Notes under the pieces: generated by a model
The model's input: only the letters and a program-made list of their open reading frames with translations
Told to the model about the DNA's origin: nothing
Database searches by the model: none
Shown here: positions 1-5,867 of the stretch, piece by piece
Numbering within the stretch: the stretch's first letter is position 1
How the letters are laid out: each line of letters opens with the position of its first letter
Source of the DNA: Burkholderiaceae bacterium
GTDB taxonomy: Bacteria; Pseudomonadota; Gammaproteobacteria; Burkholderiales; Burkholderiaceae
Direction of reading: 5' to 3'
Assembly (NCBI GenBank): GCA_030151165.1
Contig: JASLEM010000043.1
Location: forward strand, 1-7,013
Length of the DNA stretch: 7,013 bases
Program-made: the position numbers and the translations under genes

Positions 1-767
1 GCGTCGAAGTGGTGGAACCAGATCGTGCGCGCGCCGGCGCGCAGCGCGCCGTGCAGCGCCACGAACAGCCCGTGGATGTGGAAGATCGGCAGCGCGTGGA
101 TCAGCACGTCGCGCTCGGCGCCCTCGCGCCACTGCCAGGACGCATGCAGCGTGTCGGCGTTGGCGAACAGGTTGCCGTGCGTCAGCTGCGCGCCCTTGCT
201 GCGGCCCGTGGTGCCGCTGGTGTAGATGATGGCGGCGACGTCGTCGGCCGCGCGCGGCACGGTCTCGAACGAATCGCCCATCTGCGCGGCGCGCTCCAGC
301 AGGCTGCCGGTGCGGTCGTCGCTCAGCGTGAGCACCATGCGCGTGCCGCGCGCGAACGCGAGCCGGCTGATCCACGTGAAGTTGCGCGGCGCGCAGACGA
401 CCAGCGCGGGCGCCGCGTTCTCGACGAAGTACTCGACCTCGCTCGCCTGGTACGCGGTGTTCAGCGGCACGTACACCAGCCCGGCGCGCAGTACCGCGAG
501 GTACAGCATCACGGCCTCGACCGACTTGTCGACATGCACCAGCACGCGCGAGCCCGCGGGCAGCGCGAGGTCGGCGAACAGGTTGGCGATGCGTGCGCTG
601 CCGTGCTCGAGGTCGCGCCACGAATAGTGCAACGCCTCGAACGACACATGCCCCTCGAGCCCGCCATGCGCATCGGCCGTCTCGATCGCGATGGCGTCGA
701 GGTCGGCGGGGAAGTGCGCGCGCAGCGCGGTGTAGAGGTTGGCGGTCGTCGGCGAGGCTGAGGTCAT
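1..767 (-). CDS. matB: Malonyl-CoA synthetase (MatB-type acyl-CoA ligase), N-terminal 255 residues, cut by the window edge
   Basis: This is an AMP-forming ligase of the ANL superfamily, expected in the cytoplasm to join malonate (perhaps also methylmalonate) to CoA using ATP. The frame is open from ATG 767 to the left edge. The phosphate-binding loop TSGTTGRSKG lies at residues 183-192, preceded by AAIIY. The segment HALPIFHIHGLFVALHGAL (224-242) closely resembles the HALPxFHxHGL block I know from malonyl-CoA synthetases, and KSVEAVMLYLAVLRAG (81-96) followed by PLNTAYQ also fits that family. Full-length members have about 500 residues, so roughly half is missing, including the hinge and the catalytic lysine domain. 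No Shine-Dalgarno is obvious before the ATG, and I see no better in-frame upstream start. The crotonase gene lies 175 nt upstream on the same strand, with a putative repeat between them. ANL membership is nearly certain. The malonate assignment is strong but rests on recalled motifs. Confidence 0.85.
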   Translation of the reverse strand, partial: MTSASPTTANLYTALRAHFPADLDAIAIETADAHGGLEGHVSFEALHYSWRDLEHGSARIANLFADLALPAGSRVLVHVDKSVEAVMLYLAVLRAGLVYVPLNTAYQASEVEYFVENAAPALVVCAPRNFTWISRLAFARGTRMVLTLSDDRTGSLLERAAQMGDSFETVPRAADDVAAIIYTSGTTGRSKGAQLTHGNLFANADTLHASWQWREGAERDVLIHALPIFHIHGLFVALHGALRAGARTIWFHHFD

Positions 768-860
768 GGTCGGGCGGGCATCAATGCGGATCGCACCGCC
801 ATTTTGCCGGGACGACAGCGGCCTCACCGGCGCTGCCGCTCGACGGTATCCCGGAAAACC

Positions 861-942
861 AAGGGAGCGCTGGAACCGGCTCTGCCGGGCCAGTCGCGGA
901 GCTCCCCCTGGGGGGGCAGCGAGCGCCAGCGAGCGTGGGGGC
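861..942. repeat. Putative dispersed intergenic repeat with C/G tracts and a doubled 9-mer
   Basis: Most of the gap between the crotonase stop and matB is unusual sequence. A 5-bp stem CCGGC-TCT-GCCGG lies at 876-888. It is followed by a C5 tract (904-908), a T, a G7 tract (910-916), the 9-mer CAGCGAGCG twice with one base between (917-925 and 927-935), a T and a G5 tract (937-941). The C5 tract can pair with either G tract, so alternative hairpins are possible. I recall near-identical G/C-tract elements between genes in Comamonadaceae and related Burkholderiales, but this is memory and not a search. The element ends immediately before the crotonase stop codon. There is no T tract, so it is not a classical terminator, although it could limit read-through or protect the 3' end of the crotonase message. 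Confidence 0.5.
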
Positions 943-1734
943 TCAAAACTTCGCGGGTCGCTTCTCGATGAACGCCTGGAGACCCTCGCGATGCTCGTCC
1001 GAATCCGCGTATGCGTAATGCGCCTCGCGGTCGGCGGCCTCGCTGAAGGTCGGGCGGGCGAAGGCGCGGAGGACGCGCTTGTTGAGCTGCATGGCCTGCG
1101 GCGACAGCGACGCGATGTGCAGCGCGACGCGGCGCACTTCGGCCTCGAGGCCGTCGGCGGCGATCACGCGCGTGACGACTCCGCGTTCGTGCGCTTCGGT
1201 CGCGCCGAGCAGGCGCGCCTCGATCAGCATCTCGCGCAGCAGCGTCTGGCCGACGATGTGCGAGACGATCTCCACCTCGGCCGGCGCCATCGGGAAGCCG
1301 AGGCGCGCGATCGGCACGCCGAAGCGGCTCTCGGGCTCGCACAGGCGCAGGTCGCAGCAGGCCGCGATCTCGAGCCCGCCGCCGATGCACGCGCCCTCGA
1401 TGTGCGCGATCAGCGGGACGTCGCAGTCGAGCATCGCGTGCAGCGCGGGCGCGACGACGTCCTCGTGGTACGCGGCGAGCGACTCGGGCTCGAAGCGGAA
1501 CTGCGGGAACTCCTCGATGTCCGCCCCGGCAACGAACTCGCGGTCGGCGCCCCGCACGACGATCACGCGCGGCGGTGCGTCCGAGTGCCGCACCGCGTCG
1601 AACACCGCGCGCAGCTCGCGCCACATGCCCAGGCTCAGCGCGTTCATCTTGCCCGGGTTGGAGATGCGCAGGGTCGCGACGCCCTGCGCGTCGGCCGGTT
1701 CGAGACGGATGTGGGCGTCGCTGGCGTTCGACAT
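943..1734 (-). CDS. Crotonase-fold enoyl-CoA hydratase/isomerase family protein
   Basis: This 263-residue protein has the usual length for a single-domain crotonase, a family of cytoplasmic acyl-CoA enzymes. The first oxyanion-hole element is FVAGADI (67-73) and the second is GACIGGGLEIAACCD (114-128). E122 aligns with the first catalytic glutamate of rat mitochondrial enoyl-CoA hydratase (E144). The second (E164, in an FGxPE context) would fall at residue 142, but the sequence reads FGVPI, so that position is isoleucine. A plain syn-hydratase is therefore doubtful; isomerase, decarboxylase, hydrolase or other crotonase chemistry is possible. AAGGAG (complement of 1741-1746) stands 6 nt before the ATG and supports the start. 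The lipoprotein gene ends 28 nt upstream. MatB downstream suggests a substrate in malonyl-CoA or short acyl-CoA metabolism, which is inference. Family assignment is firm; the reaction is unknown. Confidence 0.9.
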   Translation of the reverse strand: MSNASDAHIRLEPADAQGVATLRISNPGKMNALSLGMWRELRAVFDAVRHSDAPPRVIVVRGADREFVAGADIEEFPQFRFEPESLAAYHEDVVAPALHAMLDCDVPLIAHIEGACIGGGLEIAACCDLRLCEPESRFGVPIARLGFPMAPAEVEIVSHIVGQTLLREMLIEARLLGATEAHERGVVTRVIAADGLEAEVRRVALHIASLSPQAMQLNKRVLRAFARPTFSEAADREAHYAYADSDEHREGLQAFIEKRPAKF

Positions 1735-1762
1735 GGCGGGCTCCTTGGCGGCGGTGGGGGCG

Positions 1763-3124
1763 TCAGCGATCCTGGTTGACGTTGACGGAGGGTGTCGGCA
1801 GGTCGCCGTAGACCAGGATCGTATAGACCCCGCCGCTCGTGTACGTCAGCGTGGTCTGCTGGGCGATCGTGGCGCCGGGGACGGAGACGCTCAGCGTGCC
1901 CGTGCCGGTGGCCGACGCGATCGGCGTGTAGGCCGACGCGGTGCCGAACGCGACGTTGCTGATCGACTTGCCGCCGACCGTCGCCGACACCGTGCCGTTG
2001 GCGCCGTTCACGCCGTTGAGGACGCGCGCCTCGACCGGCAGCGACGTGCTGGTCGACGGCGTGTTGTTGTCCTGGATCAGCTTGACCGTCGGCGAGTCCG
2101 ACGTGCCGCCGATGAACAGCGTGTAGTCGGTGCCGGCCGTCAGGTTGGCCAGCGTGACGCCGCTGATCTGCACGTCGTTGATCGCGTAGGTGCCGGTCAC
2201 CGCGCCCGACGGCACCGCAACGTAGCTGTTGACGAACGGCGAGCTCAGGTCGCTCGACAGCACGACGTCGTTGACGGTCGCCGACACGGTGCCGGCGGTC
2301 GTGGTCGTGCCCGTGCTGGTGGTGGTCGTCGTGCTCGCGGCGTCCGCCACGACGCGCACGCGTGCCAGCGAGTTCGAGTACGAGGTCAGCGCGCCCTGCT
2401 GGTCGAGCACCGCGGCGTTCAGCAGCACGCCGCCGGCAGTGCGCGTCAGGATCAGCGTGGCGATCTCCTGGTTCTTCAGGATGAGCGCCGGGACGTCGGC
2501 GAGCACGGTGCTCTTGTCGCCCGCCGCGAACACGCACAGGTTCCAGCTCGTGCCGGAGGCCGACGCCGAGACCTGGCTGTACGCGGTCGTGAAGGCCGCG
2601 CCGGCGGTCGGGCCGGCGACGGCGGAGGCGAAGGCGGTGTCGGTGGTGCCGAGCGCGCTGCACGCGTTCTGCGACAGGTAGACGTCCACCGAGCCGGCTT
2701 CCGTCGACGCGCCGTTGAGCACGCGCAGCTTGGCGTTGCCGGAGCCCGGGCTGTCTTCGTCGTCGCTCAGGAAGACCGTGTCCAGCGTGTTGCCGGTGAT
2801 GTACGAGACCAGCGTGAAGTGGTCGTCGGTGGTGATGGTGCCGGTGGCCGTGGACGCGTTGCCCGCGGAGCTGCCGCTCTTGATCTCGAAGGTGTCCGTG
2901 CCCTTCTTGGTGCTGCTGTAGCTGCTGGCCGCGCCGGCGGCGGTGCCGCTGACGACGAGGGTGTCGTTGCCGCTGCTGTCCTGGGTGTAGAGGTCGATCG
3001 ACGAGTAGTCGGTGGTCGCGTTGACGACGCGCACGTTGCCGTCGTTCACGTCGTCGATGCCGCAGGCGTTCAGCAGCGCGAGGGGCAGGGCGACCGCCAG
3101 CGCGGTCCAGGTTTTCGAGAGCAT
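1763..3124 (-). CDS. Secreted lipoprotein built of four DUF4397-like beta units
   Basis: The product has 453 residues. It opens with a lipoprotein signal: M-L-S-K, a hydrophobic stretch, and the lipobox LNAC with Cys21 as the lipidated residue. Glycine at +2 and no aspartate suggest outer-membrane sorting. The mature part is rich in Ser, Thr, Gly, Ala and Val, as in beta-sandwich proteins. Four segments begin alike: VRVVNAT (31), LRVLNGAS (133), ARVRVVAD (254) and ARVLNGVNG (366). The first two read as DUF4397, often found in betaproteobacterial lipoproteins of unknown role. Units 3 and 4 share GTVSATV (278-284, 377-383) and close with an NYT/VYT-like strand and QD. A Thr-rich linker (264-276) interrupts unit 3. 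C155 and C197 could form a disulfide. A start 10 codons upstream is possible, but it would put charged residues before the signal peptide and lacks the Shine-Dalgarno found here. Function is unknown; a binding or structural surface role is a guess. Confidence 0.88.
   Translation of the reverse strand: MLSKTWTALAVALPLALLNACGIDDVNDGNVRVVNATTDYSSIDLYTQDSSGNDTLVVSGTAAGAASSYSSTKKGTDTFEIKSGSSAGNASTATGTITTDDHFTLVSYITGNTLDTVFLSDDEDSPGSGNAKLRVLNGASTEAGSVDVYLSQNACSALGTTDTAFASAVAGPTAGAAFTTAYSQVSASASGTSWNLCVFAAGDKSTVLADVPALILKNQEIATLILTRTAGGVLLNAAVLDQQGALTSYSNSLARVRVVADAASTTTTTSTGTTTTAGTVSATVNDVVLSSDLSSPFVNSYVAVPSGAVTGTYAINDVQISGVTLANLTAGTDYTLFIGGTSDSPTVKLIQDNNTPSTSTSLPVEARVLNGVNGANGTVSATVGGKSISNVAFGTASAYTPIASATGTGTLSVSVPGATIAQQTTLTYTSGGVYTILVYGDLPTPSVNVNQDR
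1769..2035 (-). repeat. Fourth (C-terminal) beta unit of the lipoprotein, homologous to the third
   Basis: This encodes residues 364-452. It begins ARVLNGVNG, carries GTVSATV at 377-383, and ends with a TILVYG strand followed by PSVNVNQD. The third unit (residues 254-352, bases 2069-2365) has the same order of elements: ARVRVVAD, GTVSATV (278-284), TLFIGG, PTVKLIQD. The match is at protein level and diverged, which points to an old domain duplication and not to a recent tandem DNA repeat. Confidence 0.6.
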
Positions 3125-3317
3125 GTCTTCTCCGTGATGTCGTCTTCGTTGCAAACGTCGGCGGGTCTGCGAGTGCGCACTGTGCCTGCTCGACTCTTCG
3201 CATTTGTTGCCGGCGTTTGTCGCGTGCCGTCCGGGGCGGGGCGGCCTCCACGGTCGCGCAGGGCCTGCCGGCGATGCCGGGATGCAGTGTAGAGCGATCG
3301 CCGACGCGGGACGGGGG
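3125..3317 (-). promoter_or_regulatory. 193-nt gap ahead of the lipoprotein, probable promoter region
   Basis: The gap separates the acetyltransferase stop from the lipoprotein start, which is long enough for a separate promoter. The best -10-like hexamer I can see on the minus strand is TACACT (complement of 3286-3291), but there is no convincing -35 at 16-18 nt, and it would give a leader of about 155 nt. A short stem CCGGC-GAT-GCCGG lies at 3268-3280 without a T tract. No coding frame here looks real. Confidence 0.25.
3130..3133 (-). promoter_or_regulatory. Shine-Dalgarno that fixes the lipoprotein start
   Basis: On the minus strand GGAGAAGAC immediately precedes ATG 3124, giving GGAG with 5 nt spacing. 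The alternative ATG at 3154 lies upstream of this site, so the site supports the shorter protein whose signal peptide starts properly with M-L-S-K. Confidence 0.7.
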
Positions 3318-3815
3318 TCAGCCGATCGCCTGGCCGTCCGCGCGCAGCACCATCGGCACGAAGGTCAGGCCCTTCTGCGTCGTGCGTTCGCCGGTGATCT
3401 CGAAGCCGAAGCGGCCGTAGACCGGCACCGCGAAGACGCTGGCGCGCACGGTGATGTCCTGCGGCGGGCCCTGGCGGCGGATCTCGGCGAGCGCGCGCGT
3501 CCACAGCGCGCGGCCGACGCCGACCTGCTGGAAGCGCGGCACGACGAAGAACTGCACGACGTGGCGCCAGTCCTTCAGCGAGATGAAGCCGGCGAACGCG
3601 CCGTCGACCTCGGCGACGAGGAAGGCGCGGTCGCGCATCGCGATGTTCTCGAGGATGCGCTGCGGGCTCGTGTGCGCGAAGAACGCGGCGGCGTGCGCGT
3701 CCTCCTGCGACGCGAGGAAGAACGCGCTGAGCTCCTTCAGCAGCGCGCTGATCGGCTCGGCGTCGGCGGGCACGGCCCAGCGGATGTGGCCGGCGGGAGC
3801 GTGGCTGGCGGACAT
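3318..3815 (-). CDS. GNAT-family N-acetyltransferase
   Basis: This 165-residue single-domain protein has the normal length for the GCN5-related acetyltransferase fold, which moves an acetyl group from acetyl-CoA to an amine. Motif A is clear: the strand VVQFFVVPRF (86-95) leads into the pyrophosphate-binding loop QQVGVG (96-101) and the helix RALWTRALAEI. The C-terminal part contains an SVFAVPVYGRFGFE segment (126-139), the usual motif B region with a Tyr near the expected general-acid position followed by YxxxGF. The N-terminus, starting at residue 11 (IRWAVPADAEPISALLKEL), is the typical beta1-alpha1 of these enzymes. The start lies 5 nt after the lactonase stop codon and has no strong Shine-Dalgarno of its own, so translation probably depends on ribosomes finishing the lactonase. 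The substrate cannot be read from the sequence: a small-molecule amine, an antibiotic-like compound or a protein N-terminus are all possible. Family assignment is firm. Confidence 0.9.
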   Translation of the reverse strand: MSASHAPAGHIRWAVPADAEPISALLKELSAFFLASQEDAHAAAFFAHTSPQRILENIAMRDRAFLVAEVDGAFAGFISLKDWRHVVQFFVVPRFQQVGVGRALWTRALAEIRRQGPPQDITVRASVFAVPVYGRFGFEITGERTTQKGLTFVPMVLRADGQAIG

Positions 3816-3820
3816 GCGGC

Positions 3821-4735
3821 TCAGACGTCCGCGAAGTTGACCGGCAGGCCCGGCACGTCGACACGCGCCCGCAGCACGCGCCCGGCCCACGGCTGCGCGG
3901 CCAGTTCGGCCTCGGGGCGCTTCTCGCGCGAGGTCGTGACGTAGAGCGTGCGCAGGTCGTCGCCGCCGAAGCAGGGCATCGTCGGGCAGCGCACCGGCAG
4001 CTCGATCGACTGCAGCAGCTCGCCCGTGGGCGCGAAGCGCGCGAGGCGCTGGCCCTCGAAGCAGGCCGCCCAGTAGCAGCCTTCGCTGTCGACCGCGCCG
4101 CCGTCGGGCCGGCCGCCGTAGCCGTCCAGCGAGCCATCGGCGGGCTTGGCCGGGAAGCTCGCGAACACGCGGCGGCGCGAGACGTCGCCGCTCTGCGGCT
4201 CGAAGTCGAACGCGAAGACGGTGGAGAGCTTGGTGTCCGTCCAGTACATCGTCGCGCCGTCCGGGCTCCACGCGAGGCCGTTGCTGTTGGCGACGTCGTC
4301 GAAGATGCGGTCGAGGGCGTCGAGCGTGAGGCAGTACAGCGAGCCCTTGGGCAGGCGCTCGTCGTGGATCGTGCCCGTCCAGAAGCGGCCCTGCGGGTCG
4401 GCCTTGCCGTCGTTGAAGCGCAGCTTCTTCACGTCGTAGGGCGCCTTGACCACGCGGCGCCGCTCGGTGCCGGCGGCATCGGTGTCGACATGGAAGATGC
4501 CGTCCCGCATCGCGACGATCACGCCGCCGTCGGGCCGCGGCGCGGCGCAGCAGACCTCGGTGTCGAACTGCCACTCGCGGTACTCGGCGGTGGCGTCCAC
4601 GTGGCGGCACAGCTTGTGGCCGGGAATGTCGACCCAGTACAGCGCGCGCTCGCGCGGATGCCAGAACGGCGACTCGCCGCCGATCGATGCGGGCGCGGGC
4701 AGGGGCGTGAAGTCGGGCGGGGAGATGATCGTCAT
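3821..4735 (-). CDS. SMP-30/gluconolactonase/LRE family sugar lactonase
   Basis: This 304-residue protein of the regucalcin-like six-bladed beta-propeller family hydrolyses sugar aldonolactones with one divalent metal. The four metal ligands known from human regucalcin (E18, N103, N154, D204) all have counterparts: E21 in GESPFW, N108 in RFNDGK, N152 in NSNGLAWSPDG and D211 in RPDGGAVD. R106 matches the conserved substrate-contacting arginine. No signal peptide is seen, so the enzyme should be cytoplasmic. The open frame continues far upstream, antisense to the hydrolase gene, but family similarity begins at M-T-I-I-S, giving the start at 4735. No clear Shine-Dalgarno precedes it. The hydrolase is divergent across 126 nt and the acetyltransferase follows after 5 nt. 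Possible substrates include glucono-, galactono- or arabinonolactone. There are no sugar transporter or dehydrogenase genes in view, so the pathway is open. Confidence 0.9.
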   Translation of the reverse strand: MTIISPPDFTPLPAPASIGGESPFWHPRERALYWVDIPGHKLCRHVDATAEYREWQFDTEVCCAAPRPDGGVIVAMRDGIFHVDTDAAGTERRRVVKAPYDVKKLRFNDGKADPQGRFWTGTIHDERLPKGSLYCLTLDALDRIFDDVANSNGLAWSPDGATMYWTDTKLSTVFAFDFEPQSGDVSRRRVFASFPAKPADGSLDGYGGRPDGGAVDSEGCYWAACFEGQRLARFAPTGELLQSIELPVRCPTMPCFGGDDLRTLYVTTSREKRPEAELAAQPWAGRVLRARVDVPGLPVNFADV

Positions 4736-4861
4736 GGCGGGGCGGCGGTGGGTCGGTGCGCCATCGTAACGACGTACCGCGATGAAACTCGGGCGATGCC
4801 CGACCGGCAGGCGGCGTGCCGGCGGCCGTGCGACGATCCGCCACCCGAAGGAGACCCGATC
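4736..4861. promoter_or_regulatory. Divergent promoter region between the lactonase and hydrolase genes
   Basis: Two genes leave this 126-nt gap in opposite directions, so both promoters should lie in it. A direct repeat of CGTANCG occurs at 4765-4771 and 4773-4779 (CGTAACG, CGTACCG; 8-bp period), flanked by CATCG (4762-4766) and CGATG (4780-4784) as inverted arms. For the lactonase, TACGAT (complement of 4763-4768) is a -10-like hexamer that would give a leader of about 20 nt, but I find no good -35. The repeat overlaps this hexamer and could be an operator. All of this is weak by eye. Confidence 0.3.
4848..4853 (+). promoter_or_regulatory. Shine-Dalgarno that fixes the hydrolase start
   Basis: AAGGAG stands 8 nt before ATG 4862 and is the only strong ribosome site in the leader. 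It rules against the in-frame ATG at 4796 and the much earlier one at 4364, both of which would place the site inside the coding region. Confidence 0.75.
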
Positions 4862-5713
4862 ATGACGCCGACCCCGACCTCGCGCTACGCCACCGTGCTC
4901 GGCACCGAGCTGCACTACACGGAATGGGGCGCGGCGCACGCCGACACCGTCATCGCCTGGCACGGCCTCGCGCGCACCGGCCGCGACATGGACGACATCG
5001 CGGCGCACCTCTCGGCGCGCTGGCGCGTGATCTGCCCCGACACCACCGGCCGCGGCCTGTCGCAATGGAGCCGCGCGCCGGAAACCGAATACTGCTTCGC
5101 GCACTACGAGCGGCTCGCCGCGGCCTTCCTCGACCACCTCGGGCTCGACCGCGTCCTGTGGCTCGGCACGTCGATGGGCGGCGCGCTGGGCCTGCACGCG
5201 GCCGCTGGCGCGCTGCAAGGGCGCATCCGCCGGCTGGTGCTGAACGACATCGGCCCGCAGATCACGGCGGCGTCCGTCCAGCGCATCGGCACGTACGTCG
5301 GCAACCCGCCGGCCTTCGACACGGTGGGCGAGCTCGAGGCCTACTTCCGCACCGTCTACAAGCCGTACGGCGCGATCACCGACCCGCAATGGCGCCGCCT
5401 GGCGGAGACCTCGGTGCGCCGCCAGCCCGACGGCCGCGTCACGCCGCACTACGACCCGAGGATCGCGCTGCAGTTCACGCTGCACCCGCACGACTACGAC
5501 CAGTGGGAGGCGTGGGATCGCCTCGACATCCCCGTGCTGGTGCTGCGCGGCGCCGACTCCGACCTGCTGGAGCCGCAGGTCGCCGAGGAGATGACGCGCC
5601 GCGGGCCGAAGGCCACGCTGGTCACGGTGCCCGGTTGCGGCCATGCGCCGGCCCTGAACACCGCGCAGCACTTCGCGTGGGTGGAGGATTTCCTCGCCGC
5701 GGACGCGGGCTGA
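4862..5713 (+). CDS. Alpha/beta-hydrolase fold protein
   Basis: This 283-residue protein has the usual length for a single-domain alpha/beta hydrolase. The oxyanion motif HG lies at 34-35 (IAWHGLARTG), the nucleophile elbow is GTSMGG with Ser104, the acid is probably Asp234 in RGADSDLL (Asp232 is nearby), and the base is His261 in GCGHAPAL. PDTTGRGLS (59-67) is the PDxxGxGxS turn after strand 4, typical of the family. The cap region (about 135-215) is rich in aromatic residues and Arg. There is no signal peptide, so the enzyme is probably cytoplasmic. The catalytic residues look intact. The substrate is not evident: esterase, lactonase, C-C bond hydrolase or haloperoxidase-like activities all occur in this fold. 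The divergent neighbour is a lactonase, which may or may not matter. The start is set by the strong AAGGAG site. Family is certain, specific role unknown. Confidence 0.92.
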   Translation: MTPTPTSRYATVLGTELHYTEWGAAHADTVIAWHGLARTGRDMDDIAAHLSARWRVICPDTTGRGLSQWSRAPETEYCFAHYERLAAAFLDHLGLDRVLWLGTSMGGALGLHAAAGALQGRIRRLVLNDIGPQITAASVQRIGTYVGNPPAFDTVGELEAYFRTVYKPYGAITDPQWRRLAETSVRRQPDGRVTPHYDPRIALQFTLHPHDYDQWEAWDRLDIPVLVLRGADSDLLEPQVAEEMTRRGPKATLVTVPGCGHAPALNTAQHFAWVEDFLAADAG

Positions 5714-5834
5714 TCGGACGCAACGCCGACGCGACGGGCGTGTTCGTGAAGTGGGGACGGCGCGCCCGATCTCAAGCATCTCCGACGCCGCGCAGGGCCA
5801 AAAAAAGATGACGCGCGCCGGCAGGCCGCGACCC

Positions 5835-5840
5835 TAGAAT
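5835..5840 (+). promoter_or_regulatory. Candidate -10 box of the uvrA-like gene, with an upstream A tract
   Basis: TAGAAT matches the sigma-70 -10 consensus at five of six positions and lies 27 nt before the start codon. No good -35 is found at 16-18 nt. A run of seven A (5800-5806) falls at about -47 to -41 from the expected transcription start, where an UP element would act. The 154-nt gap (5714-5867) shows no LexA-type CTGT-N8-ACAG box. A loose 7-bp stem (5736-5742 with 5761-5767, one G-T pair, 18-nt loop) follows the hydrolase stop but has no T tract. Confidence 0.4.
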
Positions 5841-5867
5841 CTTCGGCCTACCCTCCAAAGGACCCAC

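Noticed and set aside
9..761. A 250-codon plus-strand open frame at the left edge
   Set aside because: It is antisense to the matB frame, which carries clear ligase motifs. This frame has none.
739..1779. A 346-codon plus-strand frame opposite the crotonase
   Set aside because: Its composition is that of a shadow frame, and the opposite strand encodes a full crotonase.
3125..3154. The upstream ATG at 3154 as the lipoprotein start
   Set aside because: It would add ten mostly charged or polar residues ahead of the signal peptide, and the Shine-Dalgarno at 3130-3133 belongs to the ATG at 3124.
1644..3251. A 535-codon minus-strand frame overlapping the lipoprotein in another frame
   Set aside because: It is dominated by Arg, His and Gln, has no signal or domain, and overlaps the lipoprotein, which has a lipobox and a ribosome site.
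3268..3280. The stem CCGGC-GAT-GCCGG as a terminator for the acetyltransferase
   Set aside because: There is no T tract on the transcribed strand, and the stem has only 5 bp. Such stems arise often by chance at this GC content.
1079..3292. A 737-codon plus-strand open frame opposite the crotonase and lipoprotein
   Set aside because: It has low-complexity Arg/Ala/Gly/Val composition and no recognisable domain, and it lies opposite two well-supported genes. It is a high-GC shadow frame.
5736..5767. A 7-bp stem after the hydrolase as a terminator
   Set aside because: The loop is 18 nt and no T run follows, so the evidence is too weak for a feature.
3821..5779. A 652-codon minus-strand frame covering the lactonase and running antisense through the hydrolase gene
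   Set aside because: Only the last 304 codons show family similarity. The upstream part is Arg/Val/Ala-rich antisense sequence of the hydrolase, as expected from GC-rich third positions.
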